Of a stretch of DNA of 64,000 nt, positions 1 through 8,486 are shown one piece after another. Under the pieces are notes generated by a model. That model was given only the letters and a program-made list of their open reading frames with translations, searched no databases and had not been told where the DNA came from. Source of the stretch: Gracilibacillus ureilyticus (GTDB taxonomy: Bacteria > Bacillota > Bacilli > Bacillales > Amphibacillaceae); assembly GCF_900111195.1 (NCBI RefSeq), contig NZ_FOGL01000013.1, positions 1 to 64,000 of the forward strand, given 5' to 3'. Position numbers and translations under genes: made by a program. The first letter of the stretch is position 1; each line of letters opens with the position of its first letter.

Positions 1-233
1 CCAATGTTATAGGAAGAAAAAATTGGCTTTTTAGTGTAAGTGAAGCTGGTGCAAAAGCGAATGCCATTTGTTTGAGTATCGCTGAAACTACCAAAAGTAA
101 CGGCGTTGATTTCTATGAATATATAAAGAAACTTTTTACGGATCTACCAAATTTCAGTCTCCAACAAAACCCTGAAATTTTAGATCAATATATGCCCTGG
201 TCAAAAATGATTCAGGAAGAATGTAGCAAATAA
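1..233 (+). CDS. IS66-family transposase, C-terminal fragment (window edge)
   Basis: The frame is open from base 3 to the TAA at 231-233 and encodes the end of an IS66 TnpC transposase. It shows the family's conserved tail: IGRKNWLF, then SEAGAKANA with an ISxETTKxNG-like segment, YEYIKKLF, LPN and a final PW pair. The protein would insert the element by DDE chemistry; the catalytic residues lie upstream of the window. Identification rests on recognition of the C-terminal IS66 domain only. Whether the whole gene is intact cannot be judged. Confidence 0.8.
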   Translation, partial: NVIGRKNWLFSVSEAGAKANAICLSIAETTKSNGVDFYEYIKKLFTDLPNFSLQQNPEILDQYMPWSKMIQEECSK

Positions 234-286
234 ATGAAATAGCCGTTATTCGATTAAAAAAATCAGAATATACGGCTATTTGTGAT

Positions 287-311
287 GCGTACTCGAAGGT
301 ACGCTTATTTT
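287..311 (+). terminator. Hairpin plus T-run after the IS66 transposase
   Basis: GCGTAC (287-292) pairs with GTACGC (299-304) across the loop TCGAAG and is followed by TTATTTTTTT. It is a plausible intrinsic terminator of the transposase transcript inside the element. Confidence 0.6.
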
Positions 312-361
312 TTTATAATTCGGGCTTACAGTAAACCGTTACAATCCCTTTTAAAACGCTT

Positions 362-859
362 ATGAAAGCATTGTGTGTTTGGAGAGTTATTTTAAAACAA
401 ATGCATAAGATTGCATTAAGTATGAAAGAGGCTAATAAAGATTCAAATGTAGATTATATACAATTAAAAGAAAAAATTGAAAAGAGATTCCCAAATTTAC
501 ATCCTGATAGTTTAGAATTCCTTACCACGGGAGAATATCTTTATCAAGTTCATCAAGATAATATAATTGATTTTGCTCCTATAGTAGTTGAATTTTCGAA
601 AGTTGTTGAAAATGAGTTAAACCATTCATTAAAAAATCATAATATTATTAATAAAAAGCAGAGTTTAACTTTAGGTCAAATTTATCATAAATTTAACAAC
701 GTTAGTATTAAAAACTGGCCTAACATACATGAATTCTTAGAACTAGTTATTAAACTCAGAAATGGTAGTGCGCATACAGGGAAATCTACTAAATCTAAAG
801 TTAACTCATTAAGAAATATGCTATTTAATGATAATTGGCTACAATTAATAACTAACTAA
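362..859 (+). CDS. Hypothetical protein with a HEPN-like C-terminus, possibly 5'-truncated
   Basis: No family is firmly recognised. The sequence contains RNGSAH near residue 134, which fits the R-N-x3-H motif of HEPN RNase or nucleotide-binding domains, inside a helical C-terminal region (KLRNGSAHTGK). The segment FLTTGEYLY followed by VVEFSKVVENEL is also typical of helical HEPN-type domains. There is no ribosome binding site before the ATG at 362 or before the internal Met codons near 401 and 421, and the frame opens just after the putative IS66 boundary at 329. I infer that this may be the 3' part of a longer gene cut by the insertion. Function is unknown. Confidence 0.5.
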   Translation: MKALCVWRVILKQMHKIALSMKEANKDSNVDYIQLKEKIEKRFPNLHPDSLEFLTTGEYLYQVHQDNIIDFAPIVVEFSKVVENELNHSLKNHNIINKKQSLTLGQIYHKFNNVSIKNWPNIHEFLELVIKLRNGSAHTGKSTKSKVNSLRNMLFNDNWLQLITN

Positions 860-1014
860 ATTAGAACTTTCCTGCTTCATATCAATTCCATTTTATTTGG
901 GAAAATATAAACTTTTGACTAGATAACCCTAAAGTTTTAAATCGTTTTCTTAAATAAATTTTATAATTGATCTGTTTAATTCTTTCAATGCCCTAATCCA
1001 ATTTTAAGAGTTAG

Positions 1015-1057
1015 ACCCCAACGAATTTACCTACATCTAATAGGTATTTGTTGGGGT
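1015..1057 (-). terminator. Long hairpin downstream of the recombinase gene
   Basis: ACCCCAACGAATTTACC (1015-1031) pairs imperfectly with GGTATTTGTTGGGGT (1043-1057). It lies just past the stop of the minus-strand recombinase at 1087. There is no good T-run, so it may be a terminator or another structural site. Confidence 0.45.
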
Positions 1058-1086
1058 ACTCTATGTTTGATATCTTTACAATATGG

Positions 1087-2010
1087 TCAAAACTTTGGCA
1101 TCGCTTCAACCGCATCTGCTAAATCACTATATGAATCTTTTAAATACCTGCTAGTGGTAGCAATATTACTATGTCCAGCCAACCTTCTTACTTTCTCGAT
1201 ATCATTATTAGTCGCTTTAAGCATCCATTTACAAAACGTGTGTCGAAACATATGAGGAGTGAGTTTCTTATTTGGTAAACTATATCCCTCTATCATTGTC
1301 TGGATTCCTCTCACACTAAATTTCGGTGAACGTTGACTGTAAAAAACAAACGTAGAAGCGGATACATTCTCCTTAACCTTTGACATTTCATTGCGGTATT
1401 CTAACCAATCTTTTATTTCTGCTAATAATATATTTGAAATAGGAATAGTTCTAACCTTTATTCCCTTTCCAACAATACGGATCCGCTTCATTTCTATGTC
1501 TATATCCGTTAATTTCAAATTAGATAATTCTTCTACACGCAAACCTGCATAAGTAAGTATAAAAATAATTGCACGGTCTCTCCGATATTTCTCTTCCGGA
1601 TCGACTGCACGACTTTTAATAGGCTTCTTTCTCATTATTTGAAGCAGATCCTCAAATTCATCTTCAGTTAGCCACATGATTTTTTCAGATTCCTCATCAG
1701 CCGATTTTAATTCCTTAATATTTTTCATTGGATCATGTTGAAGCTTTCCATTCAAAGTCGCCCAAGAATAGTAGCTTCTTAAAGAATTAATACGTCTATT
1801 AATAGTAGGAACCGACAATGGTTTAATATCAGTAGGATTTAACATGCTATCAACCCATTTTCTAACATCAGTGGAAGTAATATAGTCATCCAGACTAATA
1901 TTTAAATCCTGACAAAATGCATTTAAATCATTTGTATAAGCAACAATCGTATTATTAGAAACGCCCTTCTCTCGAAGATAAGATATAAAATCTTTAATCA
2001 GAACCACCAC
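1087..2010 (-). CDS. Tyrosine recombinase / phage-type integrase
   Basis: Site-specific recombinase of the XerC/XerD-like tyrosine recombinase family, acting on DNA by a covalent 3'-phosphotyrosine. The 307 residues have a SAM-like core-binding domain (about 1-100) and a catalytic domain with the expected residues: Arg158 in YAGLRVEEL, Lys182 in GKGIKVR, His253 and Arg256 in HMFRHTF, His280 in LAGHSN and Tyr289 in SRYL. Length and residues are complete, so it should be active. The start is GTG (2008-2010) after GAAAGG. It lies beside the Gabija locus and downstream of three direct repeats (2020-2142), so it may mobilise this region; that role is inferred. Confidence 0.88.
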   Translation of the reverse strand: MVVLIKDFISYLREKGVSNNTIVAYTNDLNAFCQDLNISLDDYITSTDVRKWVDSMLNPTDIKPLSVPTINRRINSLRSYYSWATLNGKLQHDPMKNIKELKSADEESEKIMWLTEDEFEDLLQIMRKKPIKSRAVDPEEKYRRDRAIIFILTYAGLRVEELSNLKLTDIDIEMKRIRIVGKGIKVRTIPISNILLAEIKDWLEYRNEMSKVKENVSASTFVFYSQRSPKFSVRGIQTMIEGYSLPNKKLTPHMFRHTFCKWMLKATNNDIEKVRRLAGHSNIATTSRYLKDSYSDLADAVEAMPKF

Positions 2011-2019
2011 CCTTTCACT

Positions 2020-2142
2020 TATATGACGAGTTTAACAAACTATTAATCAATGTATTTTTACGATAAATCATACATTATATGTCGAGTATAACACCTCTAG
2101 TAATCTATGCAACGTATATAATGTATATTATATGATGAGTTT
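2020..2142. repeat. Three direct repeats of TATATGNNGAGT upstream of the recombinase gene
   Basis: TATATGACGAGTTTA (2020-2034), TATATGTCGAGTATA (2076-2090) and TATATGATGAGTTT (2129-2142) have start-to-start spacings of 56 and 53 bp. They lie immediately upstream of the recombinase start. They could be arm-type recombinase binding sites or operators; this is inferred from position. Confidence 0.65.
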
Positions 2143-2247
2143 TTTCTACAAAATAATTATTACTTTTTATTTACTAAGACAACCCATTTACTAATTGGGG
2201 AAATGCCAAGAGAGTCTATGTGTAATAGGTTAAATATTTATAAAATA

Positions 2248-2293
2248 TAAAAAAGCCTAACTCTCCTCCGTACCTGTAGTGAGAAATTAGGCA
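2248..2293 (-). terminator. Intrinsic terminator of the gajA-gajB operon
   Basis: On the minus strand GCCTAA (2292-2287) pairs with TTAGGC (2260-2255), extended by partial CTC/GAG pairing, and is followed by TTTTTTATATT. It sits just after the gajB stop at 2331. Confidence 0.75.
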
Positions 2294-2330
2294 TAAATCT
2301 TCAACAAAAGCGATCATTTAGCTATACAAT

Positions 2331-4088
2331 TTAATTCACAGCCATTTCTATTTTAGTTCCTCTAATCTGCCAACTATTCTTAAATTTTTCTTGTACCTTA
2401 TCCGTCCAATCATCTATATGCATTGCAAAAACAAATAAATGCGTAACTCTACTCATAGCTACATATAATAAGTTATGATTTGTGTACAAATAGTTATCGT
2501 CATTATTAACACCATACCTATGGAATAAAATTTTAGTTAATGGCTTTTCAACAAAATCCACTACTAATACTGTTCTCAATGTCTCGCCTTTTACTGAGTG
2601 AATAGTATAGATGTCATTTTTATCTTTCTCATTTTCTGGTACTTCTGGATTTAATAAGATTAATTCTAGTTGGTCAAATATATTATTTCTTATATTAATA
2701 CTTGCCACACCTTTTTCTTGCAATAGTTCATTAATGAATTTTTTTAATTTGTTTTTTAAAGTATCAGTTAAACCATTTTTTATTATCTCAATTAATATGA
2801 TATTGAGTTGCGTAATTTGGTGATGGTTTTCAATCCACAATTTTGCCTTAGAAAGATTCTCTCTATCATCTATTATTCTTTTTACAATAAAATCTTTAAC
2901 TAACGTTTTTAAAACATGGTTTATTGATTTTAATTGGTTTTGTTTCTTTTCTATATATGGTATACCTTTTTTTACTATAGAAGACCAAGGTTTAGTCAAA
3001 ACCAGTACTTTATCCTCCTTTTGATTCTCCTTAAAATTTTGATTCTTATCTTCATACTCTTTTATGATTTTTTGATATTCTGGATAGATTTCCTCTTCTT
3101 TTGTATATAATAAAATTATTGGTTTAATCGACCTTTTTCCTGGAATTGTTTGGATATTTGCATTAGGCATTAATATATTTAAATGTTCTGCGATTTCCTT
3201 TCCAAAACGGTTGGTTATATTCAACCTAAAAACTTTATGTTCATCAATGTATGGCATTAGTTGATTATATGTAATAGTTTGATAAGGATCACCAACTTTT
3301 TGATAAATATTTTCTTCTGTTCCAAAAAGTTCTTCCAATAAACTAGCTCCAGCAGGGGTTGTGTCTTGAAATTCATCCAGAAAAACATATTTAAAACGAT
3401 TTATCAGTATCTCTTTAAATCTGCTTTCTTGTAAATAAATACTTGAAAACAAAAAAGTATCTTTATGGGTTAAAAACCCTTGTTTTTTTCTAGAATATTT
3501 GGCGATCAACATTTGTGATTTATATTTTTCGAACTTGTCCCAATCAGTAGAGTTATATAAATCTAAGTTATCATTTTCCTTGTCAAATAATAATTCACTA
3601 TTATGAACCCTTTTTGAAATAGCATCTATCACACCATTATTCATCCAAGAATTTTTACGACCAAGAAAAGTTTTATAATATTCTAAGTCACTTTTATGTT
3701 CTTTATCAAATATTAAACTGTTATGTTTGAATTTATATTTGAAGAAAGGAATTACACAAAATCGATTAAAAAATTCATGAATTGTACCAATAAAATGTGG
3801 GTGATTAACATGACCAACTCCAGCTTTACTTAAAACATTATTTATCTCATTAACCGCAACGTTTGTATGTGTAATAATACAAACTCCATCCTTACTATTA
3901 GTTGCACTCAAATTTTTAAGTAACAATGCTATTTTTGCAGCTAAGGCTGTTGTTTTTCCTGCACCCGGACCAGCCACAATTGTTTTTGATTCATTTAATT
4001 CAATAAACTCCCTTTGTTTACTATTAAAATAGCCATTACCTAATAATATTTTCTCAACTAATTTATAGTCTTCTTCCTTAAATTGCAC
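2331..4088 (-). CDS. gajB: GajB: UvrD/Rep-like helicase of a Gabija anti-phage system
   Basis: A superfamily 1 ATP-dependent helicase. The first 50 residues hold a Q-motif-like FNSKQREFI and Walker A AGPGAGKTTA. Walker B is FLDEFQDTTP, later motifs include the QVGDPYQTI-like region, and the C-terminal motif V/VI region is IHSVKGET...YVAMSRVTHLF. In Gabija, GajB is the partner of the OLD-type nuclease GajA and helps trigger host-protective DNA cleavage. The best start is GTG at 4086-4088 after GGAGGAGAGG, which overlaps the end of gajA by 11 nt and implies translational coupling; in-frame Met codons further upstream lack such a site. The gene looks intact although its partner gajA is broken. 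Confidence 0.85.
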   Translation of the reverse strand: MQFKEEDYKLVEKILLGNGYFNSKQREFIELNESKTIVAGPGAGKTTALAAKIALLLKNLSATNSKDGVCIITHTNVAVNEINNVLSKAGVGHVNHPHFIGTIHEFFNRFCVIPFFKYKFKHNSLIFDKEHKSDLEYYKTFLGRKNSWMNNGVIDAISKRVHNSELLFDKENDNLDLYNSTDWDKFEKYKSQMLIAKYSRKKQGFLTHKDTFLFSSIYLQESRFKEILINRFKYVFLDEFQDTTPAGASLLEELFGTEENIYQKVGDPYQTITYNQLMPYIDEHKVFRLNITNRFGKEIAEHLNILMPNANIQTIPGKRSIKPIILLYTKEEEIYPEYQKIIKEYEDKNQNFKENQKEDKVLVLTKPWSSIVKKGIPYIEKKQNQLKSINHVLKTLVKDFIVKRIIDDRENLSKAKLWIENHHQITQLNIILIEIIKNGLTDTLKNKLKKFINELLQEKGVASINIRNNIFDQLELILLNPEVPENEKDKNDIYTIHSVKGETLRTVLVVDFVEKPLTKILFHRYGVNNDDNYLYTNHNLLYVAMSRVTHLFVFAMHIDDWTDKVQEKFKNSWQIRGTKIEMAVN

Positions 4089-5862
4089 CGTCCTCTCCTC
4101 CTGTAACATGATAAATAGCATCAACAAGATGTTTTAGAAATTCATCTGAAAGCAATACTTCTTTTAAGTGAGATTTATTATCTAACATGAATTTAGCAAA
4201 CTTTTGAGCTACAACAGCCTTAGAAACTTCTTTTTCTAACAAAAACCTATAAACAGCTGTTGCTCTTTGATTTGGTTTTGAAAATCTTTCCCACTCTTTC
4301 TTTTTAGTATCTCTATTTACTTCTTGAGTATAGTGAGATTCTAATAAAATGTTTTCAAAGTCCTCTCCTAAACTACTCAAAGCAATGGAATGTTCGAGAG
4401 TCCAAGGCCTAGAAATAAAAACTTTTGTTTTTTCAATGTTATTAAAATATCTCTCATTTATTTCATACTCATTTTTTTCTTTAAACTCTTCGAATTGTGG
4501 TTCAGTCATCTGTAAAATCTCTGCAATTTGAGTATGAATTTCTTTAAATTTTTTGCTTTGTTCATCAAGTGATAAGCTTTCTTTTATTTTACTACCATAT
4601 AATGTCCTAGACTTACTAAACATATCTTTAGTAGTAACATATATTTTCTCTAATTCCCTATTTATACCTTCACAGCCATATAAATTGGCAATTTCCCTAT
4701 TAAGTTTTTCATTTATCATGATATAACAAGGTTCATCATAGTAATCAATTGGCTTTAAGTCTAAATCTGTTATTATAGATACTGGAAAATTCAGAAGTTT
4801 ACTTTCATCATATCTTAGAAAAATAGATGTATATCTCTTAAAAGCAAGATTACCAACGTTAATAATTGAAACACCATACCTATGCAAAGGTCGTCCAATA
4901 ACTTCTGATATTGCTGGTAATAATATGTTCTCTGCATCTCCCTCTACAAAAATAACCCCTTGAGCAAAAAACATATTAGCCTTAGTAGCATCTAAGAAAC
5001 GTTCTAAAAACTCATAATCTGCTTCATCTAGTTTTGTGTATCCTTTTCTCATTGGATAAGCCTGTTTATTGTAAACAAAGATTATACTTTCAAGAGATAT
5101 GGAAGAAGCTAAGACTGGACTATGTGATGTAAATATGTATTGAATTCCCGTATCAATTGAATCCTTCTCAAAATGCTTTATAATACGCAACTGTGCTTGT
5201 GGATGTATATGTGCCTCTACTTCTTCAATAAGGGCTATTTTAGGTCCAACCTCTGCTTCACTCAATAATAATAATTCGACAGCCATAAATAGTAAGTTAG
5301 AGCTTCCTAATCCTGTTCCAACTTCTCCTAAATTCAATTCAAGTTTTCTCAAAATCTCAACAAAACTCATTTCTTTGCTTCTGATTTCAGGTTCCTTCCT
5401 ATTATTATCCTCAAAAAAATGATCAACTGTTTCCCCAATTTTTTTTAACACAGGATCACTTAAAACTGTTTTTAATTCATCAAATGCATGGGCAAAGCTA
5501 TCAATTATTTGCTTTTGCTCTGGACTATCATCTGCAAAATCACTCAGATTTTTTACTACTTGGGCTATTCGAGAACGTTTACCCGGCCTTAATTCAGCTG
5601 CTGCATCTCTTAAAGGTTTTAAATATGTCACTGACAATAGATGTCTAACAGTATCTTCCATACCACTTTCTAGACTTTCAGGCCCAGCTTGTACAATCTT
5701 TTTAATTTTCATCTGTTTATTTATATCTTCGTAAATTTCTGCTTCCATTACAACTCGAAGTTCAGTTTTTTCAGGATTTATTGTTAACCATTCGTAAAAG
5801 AAAGCTTCTTCTCTTGGCGTTAAACTTCTAAATATGCACTCTATTTTCAAACTTGTGTATTT
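4078..5862 (-). pseudogene. gajA: gajA, C-terminal part (OLD-family ATPase/TOPRIM nuclease), separated by an IS21 insertion
   Basis: About 594 codons of an OLD-family endonuclease, matching the Gabija nuclease subunit because it directly overlaps the GajB helicase gene. Visible parts are the ABC-type region LGSSNLLFMAVELLLLSE, Walker B in IALIEEVEAHIHP, the H-loop TSHSPVLASS, and a TOPRIM domain with FVEGDAE and the acidic ITDLDLKP. It lacks the N-terminal P-loop, which lies at 8232-8486 beyond a 2.4-kb IS21 element. A TTG at 5869-5871, at the element's edge, could start a truncated protein. Without the Walker A part the protein should not bind ATP normally, so the system is probably inactive unless the element is removed. 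Confidence 0.85.
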
Positions 5863-5904
5863 TGCAAGCAAAAAGTTTAGAAAAATGCAAAGAAAAGTTT
5901 AGAA
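5863..5904 (+). repeat. IS21 left terminal repeats (two tandem copies)
   Basis: Two near-identical copies of TGCAARnAAAAGTTTAGAA lie at 5863-5882 and 5886-5904. A related inverted copy lies at 8213-8231. They are the presumed IstA binding sites. Confidence 0.75.
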
Positions 5905-5932
5905 CTATGCCAGCCCTCTTTTTTCGATATGA

Positions 5933-6655
5933 CTAATGATTTGATAGTGCGTGTTTTACACGGTAACTATCTCCTGTAAAACTCAAGATATGCGCGTGAT
6001 GAATCACGCGGTCCACTAAGGCGGCTGTTAGCCGCGCATCCACAAATATACGATTCCATTGACTAAATTCTAAATTAGATGTAATCACAAGGCTACACTG
6101 TTCATACCAATCAGAAATCAGCTGAAACAATAGTTCTGCGCCATCTTTACTGAAAGGGACATAACCCATTTCATCTAGAATAATCATATCTACCTTCTTA
6201 AACTTGTTGCGTAATGATTGAAAGCGTCCTTCTCTCCACGATTTTTCGAGTAAATCTACTAAATCAGCCACCCGGTAGAAACGGACTTCATATCCGTTTC
6301 TACAAGCCTTTCGGCCTAATCCTGTTACGAGGTGCGACTTCCCAGTCCCAGGAGCACCTGTTAAAATTACATTCTCTTTCTTATCTATAAAATAGAGGGA
6401 TTCAAGCGTTTGTCTATCCAGTTGTGGTGGAAATCGTATATGATCGCTCCATTGATAATTCGTAAGTTCTTTTTCATTCATAAATTTTGCTTTCTTGATT
6501 AACCGTTCTCCTTTTACAGCCTCTCTTAGCTCTAATTCTTGTTGTAATAGTGCTGTTACGTATTGCTCTGGGCTCTCAAATGGGATTTTTTCATAAATAT
6601 CGGAAACATATGCTAAACGCAGTGATTTACATTTTTCTTTGATTGGATTTGACAT
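5933..6655 (-). CDS. istB: IstB: AAA+ transposition helper ATPase
   Basis: DnaA/DnaC-like ATPase that helps the IstA transposase choose a target. The 240-residue length is normal for the family. Walker A GAPGTGKSHLV is at about residues 99-109, Walker B MIILDEMGYVPF at about 155-166, then a sensor-type VITSNLEF. The stop of istA (6657) and the istB start are adjacent, and GGAGG-like sequence at the end of istA provides the ribosome binding site. The gene appears intact, so the element may still be mobile. Confidence 0.92.
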   Translation of the reverse strand: MSNPIKEKCKSLRLAYVSDIYEKIPFESPEQYVTALLQQELELREAVKGERLIKKAKFMNEKELTNYQWSDHIRFPPQLDRQTLESLYFIDKKENVILTGAPGTGKSHLVTGLGRKACRNGYEVRFYRVADLVDLLEKSWREGRFQSLRNKFKKVDMIILDEMGYVPFSKDGAELLFQLISDWYEQCSLVITSNLEFSQWNRIFVDARLTAALVDRVIHHAHILSFTGDSYRVKHALSNH

Positions 6656-6656
6656 C

Positions 6657-8111
6657 TTACACCTCCTCCTTTATTAGGGAAGCATTCAAAGGTTGGAGGG
6701 AGTCATATATGTTCCAATTCACGTCATAAGGGTGTTCGATGGAATCATGAAATGATTCTCTTTCTTCGGTCTCCATCGGTAGTAATTCATAAAATCGTTC
6801 AGCTATTTCCTGCATATCATATTTTATAATTAGGCTTATTAGCCAATGAACCCGTTCTTTTCTTAGCTTCATCGATTCGATATCTAAGTAATGGGCGATT
6901 CTACCAGGAAGATAAGGAAAATATCGAGAATACACAACAGATCGCGGCTTCCTCATCCAATTTTTTAATATGGATTGCCATGGAATTTCTCTTGTTTGAT
7001 TCATATAAGGCCTAGGGCCTTTAGAAAGTACCTCTCCATGTTGAGAAATAACTTTATAGTGGTCCCAATAGACAATCAGATATAATTTGTTATAGTGATA
7101 ACTATTTGGTACGTGAATTGCCTTGCCATCAATCATTACCTCACCATATTTATTCGCCGTTACCATGGTTTCTTTAAATACAGGGTATTCGGTTTCGGGA
7201 AATGCCAAACCGTACTTCTTCTCTTCCTTCATCAAACCTGAAATAGTTATCCCTTTCTTGTAATGATTTCGTTCATGATCTATCTTACAGTGTTCTCGTA
7301 ATAAATCACGTAAGTGTGTTAAGTCTTTAATAACAGGTGTTGGGGTGAAAAAGTTGTATCGAACATACCCCACCTTATTTTCTACATGTCCTTTTTCATT
7401 TCCTTTTCTTGGATTACATGCTTGTGGTTCAAATCCATAATGACTCGCAAAACGTTGAAAAGCACCTGTAAAAACAGTTTCTTGTTGACGACCTCTTGCC
7501 GTTACAACCGCAGCTGAAAGATTATCAAGACGAAGCTTTCTTGGGACATATCCCGCCTCTGCGAAAAGCATCTTAATGCCTTCTAAAAAGCATTCTTGAT
7601 TTTCCGCAGGTAAAGGTACAACCAATCCCCCATTACTATATGGGAAACTCATTATCAAGCAATGGATATCCTTTACCTTTCCATCCTGTACCACTTCTGT
7701 AATACCGAAGTCTATTTGTGCTTCTGCAGGAGGATGTGTTAGCCTTTCTGATTCTTCTTTAATTCCATCGGCTTCATCCAGCGTTTTATCTTTCCACTCT
7801 GCAATATAGTTACACACGGTTCGATAAGAACCTGGAAACCCTAACTGCTGTAATTGTTCAAATATATTTTTATTGTTTCTTCTCAATTTCTTTTTTAGTG
7901 CATAATCCTCCATTAGCCAGTCTGATACAATTTCTCCCCAGTGTTCTTCATACATCATCCCTTTCTTTACAGTTATTTTTTCTTTAGGCAATTGATCTTC
8001 ATCCGCATACTTTTTTACGGTTTCCCAACAAAAACCAGTACGTTTTGAAATTTCATTGATTGATAGTGATTTTATATTCCTTAATTTTTTGATATGATTA
8101 ATTTCAGGCAT
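6657..8111 (-). CDS. istA: IstA: IS21-family DDE transposase
   Basis: DDE-type transposase of IS21. The N-terminal helix-turn-helix is visible in LSINEISKRTGFCWETVKKY, and the catalytic core has AQIDFGIT (Asp), KLRLDNLSAAV (Asp) and KGHVENKVGY (Glu). The C-terminal part matches the Mu-transposase-like end of the family. I chose ATG 8109-8111 because AAAGGATG lies a few bases before it; the frame is open up to 8159, so a start up to 16 codons earlier is possible. The total of about 485-500 residues is normal. It forms an operon with istB. Confidence 0.9.
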   Translation of the reverse strand: MPEINHIKKLRNIKSLSINEISKRTGFCWETVKKYADEDQLPKEKITVKKGMMYEEHWGEIVSDWLMEDYALKKKLRRNNKNIFEQLQQLGFPGSYRTVCNYIAEWKDKTLDEADGIKEESERLTHPPAEAQIDFGITEVVQDGKVKDIHCLIMSFPYSNGGLVVPLPAENQECFLEGIKMLFAEAGYVPRKLRLDNLSAAVVTARGRQQETVFTGAFQRFASHYGFEPQACNPRKGNEKGHVENKVGYVRYNFFTPTPVIKDLTHLRDLLREHCKIDHERNHYKKGITISGLMKEEKKYGLAFPETEYPVFKETMVTANKYGEVMIDGKAIHVPNSYHYNKLYLIVYWDHYKVISQHGEVLSKGPRPYMNQTREIPWQSILKNWMRKPRSVVYSRYFPYLPGRIAHYLDIESMKLRKERVHWLISLIIKYDMQEIAERFYELLPMETEERESFHDSIEHPYDVNWNIYDSLQPLNASLIKEEV

Positions 8112-8231
8112 TGCTAGCATCCTTTCACTTCCCCCCACCATTAATTGATTAGACACCATTAACGGTAGGTTATTTTGAGAGGACTGGCAAGCCTTATTTT
8201 ATGTCTGCAACCTTCTAACATTTTGGTTGCA

Positions 8232-8486
8232 ATACTCTATACTTTTATTTTGCATTAAACAACTTGTACTACCTTCGTAAAAATCTTCTTCCCTTACCCA
8301 GTTCACATCTTGATTATTTGTAGAAAGAACAGTTTTTATTGCATCAATAATTGCTGTCTTACCTGAATCATTTTCACCAACTATTACATTTAGACCATTA
8401 TTGAATTCTATTTCAAGTCCACATTCTCCATTTTGACTTTCACTAAATTTCCTCCAATTCCACAATCTCAAAGTATGTAAATACAT
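8232..8486 (-). pseudogene. gajA: gajA, N-terminal part with the P-loop
   Basis: Codes for MYLHTLRLWNWRKF, a strand-rich start typical of OLD/RecF-type ATPases, then Walker A GENDSGKTAIIDAI near residue 40 and WVREEDFYEG. In this family WxREEDFY is followed within a dozen residues by LKIECIFR, which here begins the other fragment at about 5850. The two parts therefore belong to one gene. ATG 8484-8486 has a strong GGGAGGAGGG ribosome binding site. The frame runs about ten codons into the element before stopping at 8199. The exact junction is unclear because the fragments do not rejoin in frame at the 8-bp repeat. Confidence 0.82.

Larger units (their letters stand above)
1..329 (+). mobile_element. 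Right end of an IS66-family insertion sequence (partial)
   Basis: The window opens inside the element. It holds the last 77 codons of the transposase, a hairpin with a T-run, and a likely outer boundary at GGGCTTAC (322-329), which reads GTAAGCCC inward as expected for IS66-type ends. The left end lies outside the window, so the inverted repeat partner and the target duplication cannot be checked. The boundary is inferred. Confidence 0.6.
5863..8231 (-). mobile_element. Complete IS21-family insertion sequence (istA-istB)
   Basis: The element carries istA and istB in the usual order and has ends with inverted, internally repeated sequences. On the left, TGCAAGCAAAAAGTTTAGAA (5863-5882) is followed by a second copy, TGCAAAGAAAAGTTTAGAA (5886-5904). 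The right end reads TGCAACCAAAATGTTAGAA on the minus strand from 8231. A second matching block, TGCCAGYCCTCT, lies inside each end. These multiple terminal repeats are characteristic of IS21. It interrupts gajA. No duplication flush with these ends is seen; an 8-bp direct repeat TATTTTGC lies at 5858-5865 and 8246-8253. Confidence 0.88.

Noticed and set aside
2611-2823. Plus-strand open frame opposite gajB
   Set aside because: It is antisense to a strongly supported helicase gene and has no family likeness or ribosome binding site.
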